DNA of 64,000 nucleotides from assembly GCA_963715575.1 (NCBI GenBank), contig OY970250.1, positions 124,001 through 188,000 of the forward strand. The letters run 5' to 3'. Positions 24,121 through 34,003 of the stretch are shown piece by piece. Source of the stretch: AC-32 sp963715575. Lineage in GTDB: Bacteria; Actinomycetota; Thermoleophilia; Gaiellales; Gaiellaceae. Numbering within the stretch: the stretch's first letter is position 1; each line of letters starts with the position of its first letter. Under the pieces are notes generated by a model. That model was not told the DNA's origin and searched no databases. It saw only the letters and a program-made list of their open reading frames with translations. A program made the translations under genes and the position numbers.

Positions 24121-27100
24121 GCCACCGCGGCCTCGCCGAGGAGGGCCTTCACCTCGGCGAAGAAGTCCGGCTCCGGCTTCACGCGGTAGTCGCTGCCGAA
24201 CTGGAGCGTGCGCGGCCCGTCTGAGGTCTCCAGGTCGACGACGACCGGCGCCTCGCCGGGGAAGTCCCGCACGACCGCCGCCAGCTCGCGGATGATCCCG
24301 GCCCGGGCCTGGCGGGCGTCGAGCTTGAGCCGCACCTCGCGCCGCTCGGGCGTCGCCTCGAAGGCCGTCACCTCGAGCGCGATCAGCTTCGTCTCGCCCT
24401 CCTTGTGGTCGACTCGCGACTTCACGACGAGCACGGCGTCGGGAACGAGCAGCTCACGCGAGGCCGCGTAGACCGAGTTGAAGACGACGACCTCGGCGCT
24501 GCCGACGACGTCGTCGAGCCGCAGGAAGACCATCGGGTCGCCCTTTTTCGTCGTCAGCTGCTTCATGGCCGAGACGATCCCGGCGACGGTCACGATCTCG
24601 CCGTCGCGCCGGCGCTCGAGCTCGGCGAGGGTCGCGTCGGTCTTACGCCTCAGCTGTCCGCGGATCGCCTCGAGCGGATGCTCGGAGACGTAGAGGCCCA
24701 GCGTTTCCTTCTCCAGCCGCAAGAGCTCGTTCTTCTCGAACTCCTCGCTGCCGATCGGCGGGTGCTCGAGCTTCTCCTCGACCTCGGCGAAGAGTGAGCT
24801 CTGGCCGCGCAGTCGCTCGTCCGAGGCGCGCTGGCCATGGGAGAGCGCGTGCTCGAGCGCCTCGAGCATCCCGCGACGCGAGGCGCCGGTCGAGTCGAGC
24901 GCGCCGCACTTGACCAGCGACTCGAGGGCACGCTTGTTCACGACCTGCGGGTCGACGCGCTCGGTGAAGTCCCAGAGCGAGACAAACTCGCCGCCGTCGC
25001 CGCGCGCCGCGACGATCGCCCGCGCGGCCGAGTCGCCGACGTTCTTGACCGCGTTCAGGCCGAAGCGGATCTTGCCCTCGACGACGGCGAAGTCCCACGC
25101 CGAGCCGTTCACGTCCGGCGGCAAGACCTCGATCCCGATCTCGCGACAGGCGTTCACGTAGAAGGGCACGCGGTCCTTGGTGTTCATCACCGACGAGATC
25201 AGCGCCGCCATGTACTCGTGCGGGTGGTTCGCCTTCAGCCAGGCCGTCCGGTAGGCGGTCAGCGCGTAGCAAGCCGAGTGCGCCTTGTTGAACGAGTAGT
25301 CCTGCGACTGCTCCATGTCCTTCCAGAGCTGGTTCGCGACGGAGGGCGTCGTATCGGTCTGCGCGCAGCCCTCGAGGAACTTCTCCTTGAGTGACGCCAT
25401 CAGCTCGTGGAGCTTCTTGCCGATCGCCTTGCGGAGGTCGTCGGCCTCGGCCGGCGTGAAGCCGGCGATTCGCTTCGCGATCTCCAGGTACTGCTCCTGG
25501 TAGATGCAGATGCCGTGCGACGAGCCGGTGATCGCCTCGAGGCGCGGGTCGATGTACGTGACCGGGACCTCGCCCTTCTTGCGCCGCGCGTACTCGGGGA
25601 TGTACTGCATCGGGCCCGGCCGGTAGAGGGCCACGAGCGCGATCAGGTCGTCGAACTCCGTGGGCTTCACCTGCCGCAGCGCATCGCGCATCCCGGACGA
25701 CTCGAACTGGAAGACGCCGACGGAGTCCGCCTGCGCGAGCATCTCGTAGGTCTTCGAGTCGTCCAGCGGGATCTGGCGGATGTCGAGCCCGCCGATCAGC
25801 TCGACCGCCTTGTCGATCACGTCGAGGTTGCGCAGGCCGAGGAAGTCCATCTTCAGCAGGCCGAGCGCCTCGACGTCCCACATCCCGAACTGGGTGACGA
25901 CTTCCTGGTCGGGGCCCTTCTGCTGCAGGGGGACGAGGTCGGTGAGCGGGCGGTCGGCGATCACGACGCCGGCTGCGTGGATCGAGTCCTGGCGGATCAG
26001 CCCCTCCAACGGCTTCGCCAGGTCGACGATCTCCTTCACGAGCGGGTCCGAGTCGTAGGCCTGCTTCAGCTCGGCGCCCGGCTTGAGGCAGTCGTCGAGG
26101 TAGACCTTCGGGCCCTCCGGGATCAGCTTCGCGACCTTGTCGACGCTGCCGTAGGGGATCTCGAGCACGCGGCCGGCGTCCCGGACGGCGGCGCGGGCCA
26201 TCATCGTCCCGAAGGTGATGATCTGCGCGACGCGGTCGCGGCCGTACTTCTCGGCGACGTAGTTGATCACCGTGTCGCGCCCGGCGACGGCGAAGTCGAT
26301 GTCCATGTCCGGCATCGACTTGCGGCCCGGGTTGAGGAAGCGCTCGAAGAGCAGGTCGTAGCGGATCGGGTCGACGTCGGTGATCTCGAGGCAGTAGGCG
26401 GCGAGTGAGCCGGCCGCCGAGCCGCGGCCCGGGCCGACCGAGATGCCGTTGCGCTTGGCGAAGGCGATGAAGTCCCAGACGATCAGGAAGTAGTCGGCGA
26501 AACCCATCTCCTTGATCGTCTTGAGCTCGAAGCGCAGGCGCTCCTGCAGCTCCGGCGTGACCCGGTCGTAGCGCTTCTGCAAGCCTTGATCGCAGAGCTC
26601 GACCAGGTACTCGAAGGCGTCCTTGCCCTCCGGGAGCGGGAACTTCGGCAGCAGGATGTTCTCGAGCTCGAGCGTCACGTTGCAGCGCTCGGCGATCTCG
26701 AGCGTGCGCCGCATCGCCTCGTCGTGGCCCGGGAAGTCGAGCGCCATCTCGGCCGGCGACTTGAAGAAGAACTGGTCGGTGTCGAACTTCCAATGGTTCG
26801 GGTTCTTCAGCGAGTCGCCCGACTGGATGCAGAGCAGCGCCTCGTGCGCCTTCGCGTCTTCGTGGCGGAGGTAATGGACGTCGCCCGTCGCGACCAGCGG
26901 CAGCCCGGCCTCGCCCGCGAGCGAGGCCAGCGCCGGGTTGATCCGCTGCTGGATCTCGAGGCCGGCGTTCTGCATCTCGACGTAGGTCGAGTCGCGCCCG
27001 AACACCTGCGCCAGGCGGTCGAGATCGGCGCGCGCGTCGCCGGGCCGGTTCTCCTCGAGCGCCTTGCAGACGCGGCCGGAGAGGCAGCCGGAGAGCGCGA

Positions 27101-27488
27101 CCAGACCCTGCGAGTGCCGCTCGAGCAGCTCCCAGTCGACCCGGGGCTTGTAGTAGTAGCCCTCGAGGTAGCCGGCCGAGGCGAGCTTGATCAGGTTCGA
27201 GTAGCCCGTGTTGTCCTCGGCGAGCAGCGTCAGGTGCGCGTAGCCCTTCCGCTGCGCCCGGCGATCCTCGGCAACGTAGACCTCGCAGCCGATCAGCGGC
27301 TTGACGCCGACCTTGCCCGTCTCGCGCACCAGCTCGACCGCGCCCGCGAGCGAGCCGTGGTCGGTCAGCGCCACCGCCGGCATCTCGAGCTCGGCCGCGC
27401 GCGCCGCCAGCGCGGGGATGCGACACGCTCCGTCGAGGATCGAGTACTCGGAGTGGACGTGCAGGTGTACGAAGCCGGCCTCAGCCAC
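24117..27488 (-). CDS. dnaE: DNA polymerase III alpha subunit
   Basis: Replicative polymerase, 1123 residues. Domains in order: PHP domain (FVHLHVHSEYSILDGA, TDHGSLAGA); palm with GRGSAAGSLAAYCLEITDVD, then the PDMDIDFA catalytic Asp motif; fingers/beta-clamp-binding region; tandem HhH; and an OB-fold at residues 970-1060 (VTVAGIVSAMKQLTTKKGD). The PHP metal ligands look complete, so it may retain proofreading activity. GTG 27488; TAGACT lies 9 nt upstream. Confidence 0.97.
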   Translation of the reverse strand: MAEAGFVHLHVHSEYSILDGACRIPALAARAAELEMPAVALTDHGSLAGAVELVRETGKVGVKPLIGCEVYVAEDRRAQRKGYAHLTLLAEDNTGYSNLIKLASAGYLEGYYYKPRVDWELLERHSQGLVALSGCLSGRVCKALEENRPGDARADLDRLAQVFGRDSTYVEMQNAGLEIQQRINPALASLAGEAGLPLVATGDVHYLRHEDAKAHEALLCIQSGDSLKNPNHWKFDTDQFFFKSPAEMALDFPGHDEAMRRTLEIAERCNVTLELENILLPKFPLPEGKDAFEYLVELCDQGLQKRYDRVTPELQERLRFELKTIKEMGFADYFLIVWDFIAFAKRNGISVGPGRGSAAGSLAAYCLEITDVDPIRYDLLFERFLNPGRKSMPDMDIDFAVAGRDTVINYVAEKYGRDRVAQIITFGTMMARAAVRDAGRVLEIPYGSVDKVAKLIPEGPKVYLDDCLKPGAELKQAYDSDPLVKEIVDLAKPLEGLIRQDSIHAAGVVIADRPLTDLVPLQQKGPDQEVVTQFGMWDVEALGLLKMDFLGLRNLDVIDKAVELIGGLDIRQIPLDDSKTYEMLAQADSVGVFQFESSGMRDALRQVKPTEFDDLIALVALYRPGPMQYIPEYARRKKGEVPVTYIDPRLEAITGSSHGICIYQEQYLEIAKRIAGFTPAEADDLRKAIGKKLHELMASLKEKFLEGCAQTDTTPSVANQLWKDMEQSQDYSFNKAHSACYALTAYRTAWLKANHPHEYMAALISSVMNTKDRVPFYVNACREIGIEVLPPDVNGSAWDFAVVEGKIRFGLNAVKNVGDSAARAIVAARGDGGEFVSLWDFTERVDPQVVNKRALESLVKCGALDSTGASRRGMLEALEHALSHGQRASDERLRGQSSLFAEVEEKLEHPPIGSEEFEKNELLRLEKETLGLYVSEHPLEAIRGQLRRKTDATLAELERRRDGEIVTVAGIVSAMKQLTTKKGDPMVFLRLDDVVGSAEVVVFNSVYAASRELLVPDAVLVVKSRVDHKEGETKLIALEVTAFEATPERREVRLKLDARQARAGIIRELAAVVRDFPGEAPVVVDLETSDGPRTLQFGSDYRVKPEPDFFAEVKALLGEAAVA

Positions 27489-27544
27489 GGAAGGACGAGT
27501 CTAGCTCCGCCTTCGGCGAGCACCCTGCTCGGTTTTCGGAGGGC

Positions 27545-27814
27545 TCAGCGCATCTCTCTCGCGAGCTCCGCCGCCACCTCGCTCGCCCTCCAGTAATGGG
27601 CTCCCAGGCCGGTCCGCCCGACCCCGCTCCGCCGTCGCCGTCGCCGGCGCAGCGGCACGTCCGCGAGTCGCGGCGCGGGGTGCCCGATCTCCAGCCGCAC
27701 GCGCTCGATCAGCTCGCTCGCAGCCTCGCGCGTCTCCGGGAACGCAAGGCCGGCACGGGAGCAGAGCGCCGCCGCCAGCGCGTAGACCTGCCTGACCGTC
27801 GGGCCCTCGTCCAT
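27545..27814 (-). CDS. Small conserved hypothetical protein
   Basis: About 89 residues from ATG 27814 (an ATG at 27823 adds three). It reads DEGPTVRQVYALAAALCSRA, then FPETREAASELIERVRLEIG, a helical segment, followed by a basic linker (RRRRRRRSG) and HYWRASEVAAELAREMR. The pattern looks like a real small cytoplasmic protein of actinobacteria. Function unknown. It lies between dnaE and typA, back to back with the 40-bp repeat upstream of typA. Confidence 0.55.
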   Translation of the reverse strand: MDEGPTVRQVYALAAALCSRAGLAFPETREAASELIERVRLEIGHPAPRLADVPLRRRRRRRSGVGRTGLGAHYWRASEVAAELAREMR

Positions 27815-27847
27815 GCGGAACATGGCAGCAGAGAAGACCGCGCGGAT

Positions 27848-27887
27848 GTGTGACGGCTCTGTGCCGAAACTGCACCGAACTGTCCAC
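27848..27887 (+). repeat. Copy A of a 40-bp intergenic element, upstream of typA
   Basis: Begins GTGTGACGGC, ends GTCCAC, and ends 3 bp before the TAGGGT (27891-27896) that serves as the probable typA -10 box. It matches copy B (42720-42759, minus) at 32 of 40 positions and copy C at 29 of 40. It contains an about 10-bp periodic CTGTGCCGAA / CTGCACCGAA / CTGTCCAC, suggesting a multi-site protein target at the -35 position of typA. Confidence 0.6.
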
Positions 27888-27902
27888 GGCTAGGGTGGCT
27901 TG

Positions 27903-29756
<1,854 letters not shown>

Positions 29757-29913
29757 CAAGCGTGCCGGCTGTTACCAGCCGACAACACGATTCGCGCCAA
29801 GAGCGTCTACCGTGCACCCCACGCGCCGGACACAGGGGATCCGCCGCGAACGGGGAACGCCTGCCGCCCTAGGAAGTTCCTACCAACAAGAACCAAGAGG
29901 GAGGAAAGCCTCT

Positions 29914-30732
29914 ATGCGGCGCACAGTTCTCTTGGCGGGTCTGGTTCTCGGGCTCGTCGCATTTGGCACGGCGTTTGCGTCGTCCGCCAGGGCCGACACG
30001 GTCGGCCCGATCAACTTCGATCCACCGCAGTACCACGTCGGCGACATCAACGGCCAGATGGGCTGGACGAAGACCGGCCCGTACGACGTGAAGATCGCCG
30101 CCAACGACCACTACCCAGACGCCGAGACGTATAGGTTCGGCGAGTTCGCGCTCCGCCTGTCCGACGCCGTCACCAGCGGCAGCTTCGGCGACCAGACGTT
30201 CTCGCCCGGGCTGGCCGAGCCCGCCGGCGAGGCGCCGCTGAGGACGCGGTTCAGCGCGACGTTCTGGATCGGCACGACCCAGGCCACCCTGCAGCCCGGC
30301 CTGCACACGTCGGTCAGCCCGGACAACGGCAGCGGTGCCCGGATGAGCTACCTGCGCTTCGAGGACCAAGCCGACGGCGTGCACGTGTTCTTCGAAGACG
30401 TCATCAACCCCGGCCCGGTCGGCACCGTGTCGACCTTCACCGACACCGACATCGGGACCCTCAGCCGGACGAGGGCCCATTCGATTCGCTTCTCGATCAC
30501 GTTCAAGACCGGTCCCGGCAACGACGTCGTCCGGATCTACGTGGACGGCGAAGAGGTGATCAGGGGCACGTCGTGGGAGAACTACTACCGCTACGACCCC
30601 GAGGCCGCCGGCAACGGCAACATGATCTCGCCGGTCAGCAAGCTGCTCTTCCGCGAGAGCGGCGACGCGCACCCGGCCAACAACAACAAGGGCTTCCTGG
30701 TCGACCGGTTCTCGCTCGAGTCGGACTTCTAG
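29914..30732 (+). CDS. Secreted lectin-like protein of unknown function
   Basis: A 272-residue protein with a Sec signal peptide (TVLLAGLVLGLVAFGTAFAS, cleaved after SARA). The mature protein looks like a concanavalin-like jelly roll: a RFGEFALRLSDAVTSGSFGD strand region and HSIRFSITFKTGPGNDVVRI then YVDGEEVIRGTSWENYYRY, similar to LamG-type proteins. No catalytic residues are evident, so binding rather than catalysis is likely. The ribosome-binding site AAGAGGGAGG lies about 10 nt before the ATG. The 157-bp upstream gap holds no other gene. Confidence 0.72.
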   Translation: MRRTVLLAGLVLGLVAFGTAFASSARADTVGPINFDPPQYHVGDINGQMGWTKTGPYDVKIAANDHYPDAETYRFGEFALRLSDAVTSGSFGDQTFSPGLAEPAGEAPLRTRFSATFWIGTTQATLQPGLHTSVSPDNGSGARMSYLRFEDQADGVHVFFEDVINPGPVGTVSTFTDTDIGTLSRTRAHSIRFSITFKTGPGNDVVRIYVDGEEVIRGTSWENYYRYDPEAAGNGNMISPVSKLLFRESGDAHPANNNKGFLVDRFSLESDF

Positions 30733-30749
30733 GGCACGCGCTTACCGCA

Positions 30750-30772
30750 AGGCCCCGCCTGGCGCGGGGCCT
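30750..30772 (+). terminator. GC-rich hairpin after the secreted lectin-like gene
   Basis: AGGCCCCGC and GCGGGGCCT form a perfect 9-bp stem with a 5-base loop, 18 bp after the stop codon. Only CGCGATTCC follows, so it lacks a strong U-tract. Confidence 0.6.
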
Positions 30773-30794
30773 CGCGATTCCCTGAGACGGGGCG

Positions 30795-31088
30795 CTGAAC
30801 GCGGCTCCGGGCGCCGATTCCAAGGCGAACCCGAACAAGGAGCCGACATGCATCGCAACCCGACGGGCACTTCCGCGCGGTGGGCACCGACGGCTCGCTC
30901 GCCGGCTTCGCCGACGGGAACGCCGCCAAGGGTGCGCCGCACGCGAAGCTGCTCGCCGTCCAGCTCGGCGGCGGCAGCGCCCCGACACCGCGGTCTTCGT
31001 CTCCGGCAAGTGCCCGGAGTCGAAGCCGAAGCCGCCCGGCAAGGGCCCGAGCGGCCCGAAGGGCAAGACCGGCAAGCCCAAGCACTAA
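30795..31088 (+). pseudogene. Frame-disrupted small gene with Lys/Pro/Gly-rich tail
   Basis: Three coding-looking pieces lie in two frames. One frame gives NAAPGADSKANPNKEPTCIA (30798-30857). The next gives PDGHFRAVGTDGSLAGFADG then NAAKGAPHAKLLAVQLGGGS. The first frame resumes with DTAVFVSGKCPESKPKPPGK up to a TAA at 31086. Two compensating indels, near 30857 and 30986, would join them into one protein. The tail is low-complexity, Lys/Pro/Gly-rich. No proper start codon is visible. Either a decayed gene or a region with sequence errors. Confidence 0.45.
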
Positions 31089-31100
31089 ACCTCCACCGGG

Positions 31101-31121
31101 CCCGGCGGTCACTCCGTCGGG
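31101..31121 (+). terminator. Hairpin after the disrupted gene
   Basis: CCCGGCGG and CCGTCGGG form an 8-bp stem with one G-U pair and a 5-base loop, followed by GGGCTCTCTTG. A weak terminator for the plus-strand transcript. Confidence 0.4.
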
Positions 31122-31243
31122 CCGGGCTCTCTTGACCAGCCCTTGACTGGGCGGCGAGAGAGCCCCATTATCCATCGTGCCCCGATGAAGTGTTGCCGCC
31201 AAGCCGGTACTTGGCTCGAGCGGCCGGCTTCGCCCTCACCCCT

Positions 31244-31271
31244 AGGCCCGCCGGGTCACCCCGGCGGGCCT
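31244..31271. terminator. Strong hairpin with the acVLRF1 stop codon in its loop
   Basis: AGGCCCGCCGGG (31244-31255) and CCCGGCGGGCCT (31260-31271) form a perfect 12-bp stem with a 4-base loop. The loop contains the minus-strand TGA stop (31256-31258) of the acVLRF1 gene, so the last four codons are in the stem. It probably terminates both the minus-strand gene and any plus-strand read-through. A smaller CCAAG/CTTGG hairpin lies at 31199-31214. Confidence 0.55.
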
Positions 31272-31879
31272 CGCCCCTCTTCCAGCTCGGCCGCGTAGAG
31301 CTCGTACGGGAGCCGCTCGAGCACGCGCTGCCGCGGGTCGGGCACGTCGAAGAAGCGCGGGAGCGTCTTCTCGGCCAGCCACGGCAGCCGCCCGGCGACC
31401 CTTGCCGCCGCCGAGCGGTCGCCGCCCAGCGCGACGTGCTCGATCCGCTCACGGTACGGCCCGAGGACCCGCGCTGCCGTCTCGGCGGCCTCGTCGAGCA
31501 GCGCGCGCTCCTGCTCCTCACGCCTGCGCCGGAAGCGGTTCGCGGATGAGCCGCCTTTCTTGTGCCGGCCCTTGACGAACCGCGCGCCGACCTTGGACGC
31601 GACCAGCCGCTCGCCCTCGAAGACGCCGACCGCGTAGCCGCCGAGGCGCACGAGCAGCGCGGCGACGACGTGGTCTGCGAAGAGCGCCTCGAACAGCGGC
31701 CCAAGCTCGACCTTCTCGTACGCGCGCGCGTGCGCGAGGCCGAACGGCGGCCTGACGGTGATCGTCTCGTCCGCGGTCTCGATCCGGGCAGCGCCGTCCG
31801 CGTAGGTCGTGCGACCCGGTAGGCCAGCCAACGGCTCGAGCCGCTTGCGCACGTTCTCACGTCCCACGTAACGCGCCAT
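31256..31879 (-). CDS. acVLRF1-type (Vms1/eRF1-like) ribosome-rescue protein
   Basis: A 207-residue protein resembling the actinobacterial VLRF1 family of predicted peptidyl-tRNA hydrolases, related to eukaryotic Vms1/ANKZF1, which release nascent chains from stalled 60S subunits. Recognisable block: RLGGYAVGVFEGERLVASKV then GARFVKGRHKKGGSSANRF. The family usually has GGWSQQRF here; this protein has GGSSANRF, lacking the glutamine that corresponds to the catalytic-loop Gln. ATG 31879 with TAGTGT 6 nt upstream; the -10 overlaps that of the divergent DMT transporter. Family assignment is from remembered consensus. Confidence 0.78.
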   Translation of the reverse strand: MARYVGRENVRKRLEPLAGLPGRTTYADGAARIETADETITVRPPFGLAHARAYEKVELGPLFEALFADHVVAALLVRLGGYAVGVFEGERLVASKVGARFVKGRHKKGGSSANRFRRRREEQERALLDEAAETAARVLGPYRERIEHVALGGDRSAAARVAGRLPWLAEKTLPRFFDVPDPRQRVLERLPYELYAAELEEGRGPPG

Positions 31880-31902
31880 GAGCGCACACTAGGCTCCCGC
31901 GC

Positions 31903-32769
31903 GTGAAGCAGGGCGACGCGCGGCGCGGTCGGCTCTTCGTCGCGCTCGCCGCGATCGCCTGGTCGACGGCCGGCCTGTTCCAGCGCGAGCTGACCGTCAA
32001 CCTCGGCACGCAGCTCGCGGGGCGTGCGCTGTTCGCGATGCTCGGGATCGGCGTCTTCGTCGCGGCAACCGAGCGCGGCCGCGCGCTCACCGCGTTCCGC
32101 GCAATCGGCCGGCCCGGCCTCGCGATCGCCGCGCTGATGGCGGTCTCGTCGGGCTCGTTCATCGCCGCGCTGAACTACACCTCGGTCGCGAACGTGCTCT
32201 TCCTGCAGGGCCTCGCGCCGGTGCTGGCGGCGGTGCTCGGCATGGCGATCGGCGAGCGCGTGGAGCGGCGCACGTGGATCGCGATGGCGGTCGCGGTCAC
32301 CGGCGTCGCGGTGATGGTCGGCGGCCCGAGCCGCCCGAGCGCGGCCGGCTTCGCCCTCTCGCTGCTGATGTCGATCTCGTTCGCCGGCACGATCGTGATC
32401 ACCCGCCACCAGCGCCAGGTCTCGATGGCGCCGGCGACCTGGCTCTCGCAGGCGCTCGTCTTCGTGTGCGCGGCACCGTTCGCGTTGGCCTCGGAGGTCG
32501 GGGCGAAAGACCTGGCCTTGCTCGCCGGCCTCGGCGTGACCCAGATCGGCCTCGGCCTGATCTTCCTGATGATCGGCGCACGCCTGATCCCGGCCGCCGA
32601 GGTGGCGCTGATCACCCTGCTCGAGATCGTGCTCGGCCCGCTGTGGGTCTGGATCGCCCTGGGCGAGCAGCCGAGCGCGACGACCCTCGCCGGCGGCGCA
32701 ATCGTCCTGGCCGCGGTCGTGATCCAGACGGTCGGCGAGCCGGAAGAGCCGGCCGTGCCGCCGCCCTGA
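31903..32769 (+). CDS. EamA/DMT-family transporter
   Basis: A 288-residue membrane protein with ten hydrophobic segments arranged as two EamA repeats, e.g. FVALAAIAWSTAGLFQRELT at the N-terminus and WIALGEQPSATTLAGGAIVL in the last repeat, where the PxxxxxxGxxLI-type family end is recognisable. A probable metabolite exporter; substrate unknown. GTG 31903; TAGGCT (31890-31895) is 7 nt upstream and shares its TA with the divergent acVLRF1 promoter. Confidence 0.9.
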   Translation: MKQGDARRGRLFVALAAIAWSTAGLFQRELTVNLGTQLAGRALFAMLGIGVFVAATERGRALTAFRAIGRPGLAIAALMAVSSGSFIAALNYTSVANVLFLQGLAPVLAAVLGMAIGERVERRTWIAMAVAVTGVAVMVGGPSRPSAAGFALSLLMSISFAGTIVITRHQRQVSMAPATWLSQALVFVCAAPFALASEVGAKDLALLAGLGVTQIGLGLIFLMIGARLIPAAEVALITLLEIVLGPLWVWIALGEQPSATTLAGGAIVLAAVVIQTVGEPEEPAVPPP

Positions 32770-32784
32770 TGCTATGATGCGCTG

Positions 32785-33009
32785 ATGCCGAAGCATCGCA
32801 CTACCGTCACGATCGACGAACAGGTGATGCGGGCCGTTCGCGTCAAGGCAGCGCGTACCGGCCGTCGTGACAGCGACGTGATCGAAGAGGCGCTTCGTCG
32901 CGACCTGGGCTTCGATCTCCTCGAACGCATCTGGCAGCGGGCCGACCTCGGCGAGGACGAGGCGGCGCAACTTGCCGCCGAGGCCCAGCACGAGGCGCGG
33001 CGCGCCTAG
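32785..33009 (+). CDS. Ribbon-helix-helix (CopG-type) antitoxin
   Basis: A 74-residue RHH protein: KHRTTVTIDEQVMRAVRVKA is the DNA-binding strand and helix, then TGRRDSDVIEEALRRDLG. The acidic C-terminus (DLGEDEAAQLAAEAQ) should wrap the toxin. Followed after 3 bp by a PIN-domain gene, forming a VapBC-like pair. TATGAT (32773-32778) lies exactly 6 nt before the ATG. Confidence 0.88.
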   Translation: MPKHRTTVTIDEQVMRAVRVKAARTGRRDSDVIEEALRRDLGFDLLERIWQRADLGEDEAAQLAAEAQHEARRA

Positions 33010-33012
33010 CTG

Positions 33013-33417
33013 TTGCGGCTCGTCCTCGACGTCAACGTCTTCGTCTCCGGTCTCATCTCCCGAGCAGGCGCGCCGGCACGCCTGCTCGAGCGCTGGCTCG
33101 AAGGAGAGTTCGAGCTCGTCGTCTGCGAGGAGCTCCTGAGCGAGCTCGCTCGCACGCTGCGCTCTCCCAAGCTCGCTCAGCGAGTCTCTGAGCAAGAGGC
33201 GACCGAGTTCCTAGACCTCGTGCGCGCCGTCGGCAACCTCGTGCCCGACCCCGAGGACCCACCGCCGGTCCGATCCTCGGACCCCGGCGACGACTACCTC
33301 GTCGCACTCGCGGCGCGAGAGCGTGCGCGGATCGTCTCGGGCGATGCCCATCTGCTGGCTCTTCGCGACCGGCTACCGGTGCTCCCACCCCGCGAGCTGC
33401 TCGATCTGCTCGATTAG
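33013..33417 (+). CDS. PIN-domain toxin (COG1569/VapC-like ribonuclease)
   Basis: A 134-residue PIN domain starting with a TTG. Acidic active-site residues: LDVNVFVSGL (first Asp), ELLSELARTL (Glu), SSDPGDDYLVALAARERA (Asp pair), and VSGDAHLLALR (last Asp). In VapC toxins these cleave tRNA or rRNA with Mg. Paired with the upstream RHH antitoxin, 3 bp between the genes, so an operon autoregulated by the complex is likely. Confidence 0.88.
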   Translation: MRLVLDVNVFVSGLISRAGAPARLLERWLEGEFELVVCEELLSELARTLRSPKLAQRVSEQEATEFLDLVRAVGNLVPDPEDPPPVRSSDPGDDYLVALAARERARIVSGDAHLLALRDRLPVLPPRELLDLLD

Positions 33418-33438
33418 TTCCACTCGGCCGGCGGCCGG

Positions 33439-33552
33439 CTACCCTGTGAAGCTGCTGCCGCGCTTCTTCGCGCGCTTCTCGGCGCGCTTTTCCTTGAGCG
33501 ACTTCTGCGCGACCTTCTTGCCGAGCTTCTTGGGCTTCTCCTGTCCCTTCAT
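33439..33552 (-). CDS. 37-residue highly basic protein
   Basis: A small ORF from ATG 33552: KGQEKPKKLGKKVAQKSLKE, then KRAEKRAKKRGSSFTG. More than 40% Lys/Arg, no Cys. TAGGGT (33559-33564 on the minus strand) is 6 nt before the ATG, the same context as the typA promoter. That spacing and the clean lysine-rich frame support a real gene. It could bind RNA, DNA or ribosomes; function unknown. It sits directly downstream of a strong terminator and converges with the PIN toxin. Confidence 0.6.
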   Translation of the reverse strand: MKGQEKPKKLGKKVAQKSLKEKRAEKRAKKRGSSFTG

Positions 33553-33582
33553 GGCACCACCCTACGCCACGGGCGCGACGGC

Positions 33583-33610
33583 AAAGAAAAGGGCGGCCCG
33601 TCGGCCGCCC
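33583..33610 (-). terminator. Intrinsic terminator (minus strand)
   Basis: GGGCGGCC-GACG-GGCCGCCC, a perfect 8-bp GC stem, is followed on the minus strand by TTTTCTTT. This is the clearest intrinsic terminator in the window. It ends a minus-strand transcript from upstream (see ncRNA candidate) just before the promoter of the basic small protein. Confidence 0.8.
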
Positions 33611-33840
33611 TGTAGTTTGCGCTTCCCGTCCGTCTCTGCGGCCCAGGCGGCCGGTCAAGCGCAAACGCATCGTGTGCGATCTCCGGCGTTCGCGCTCTCC
33701 CCATGAAGGGGGTTATCTCCAGACAACAGGAAACGAGGCCGCCGCCCGGCCCCGCTTCCAGTCTCCTCCGGAGAGGAAAGCCGCAGAGTAAGTCGCAAGG
33801 CCTCGCCGCATTGAGGCCCGTTGTGTCTCCGAGATCGCAC
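33583..33840 (-). ncRNA. Candidate structured non-coding RNA ending in an intrinsic terminator
   Basis: About 260 nt with no convincing coding frame. On the minus strand GTGCGATCTC (33831-33840) pairs with GAGATCGCAC (33674-33683), a perfect 10-bp closing stem. It encloses smaller hairpins (GGCCTC/GAGGCC at about 33799-33819; CCCC/GGGG at about 33699-33712). GTTTGCGCTT/AAGCGCAAAC (33615-33666) makes a second 10-bp stem, and the terminator at 33583-33610 follows. The long closed hairpin recalls 6S-type RNAs, but I do not recognise a family. It may be a free small RNA, or an attenuated leader of the 37-residue gene downstream. Confidence 0.5.
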
Positions 33841-34003
33841 CCGCCGCATGGGGCGCGCTCGGTTGATGCCCTCACTATCGGGGACGGCGGGCTGGTTGAT
33901 CTATCACCCTTCTACGGTTGACTGCCGTGGTTCACTCGTCGGGTTCAAGCGAAGCCCCGCAGACGGCGATAAGCCGTGCGTGGGCATTGCGGACCGCGAT
34001 TAC

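Noticed and set aside
24643..27426. A 927-codon frame in another phase of dnaE
   Set aside because: Shadow of dnaE; Arg/Pro-rich with no recognisable domain.
33941..33965. A GGTTCAA T-loop-like motif suggesting tmRNA or tRNA
   Set aside because: The flanking bases do not form a T stem with a 7-base loop and there is no acceptor stem or tag-peptide region.
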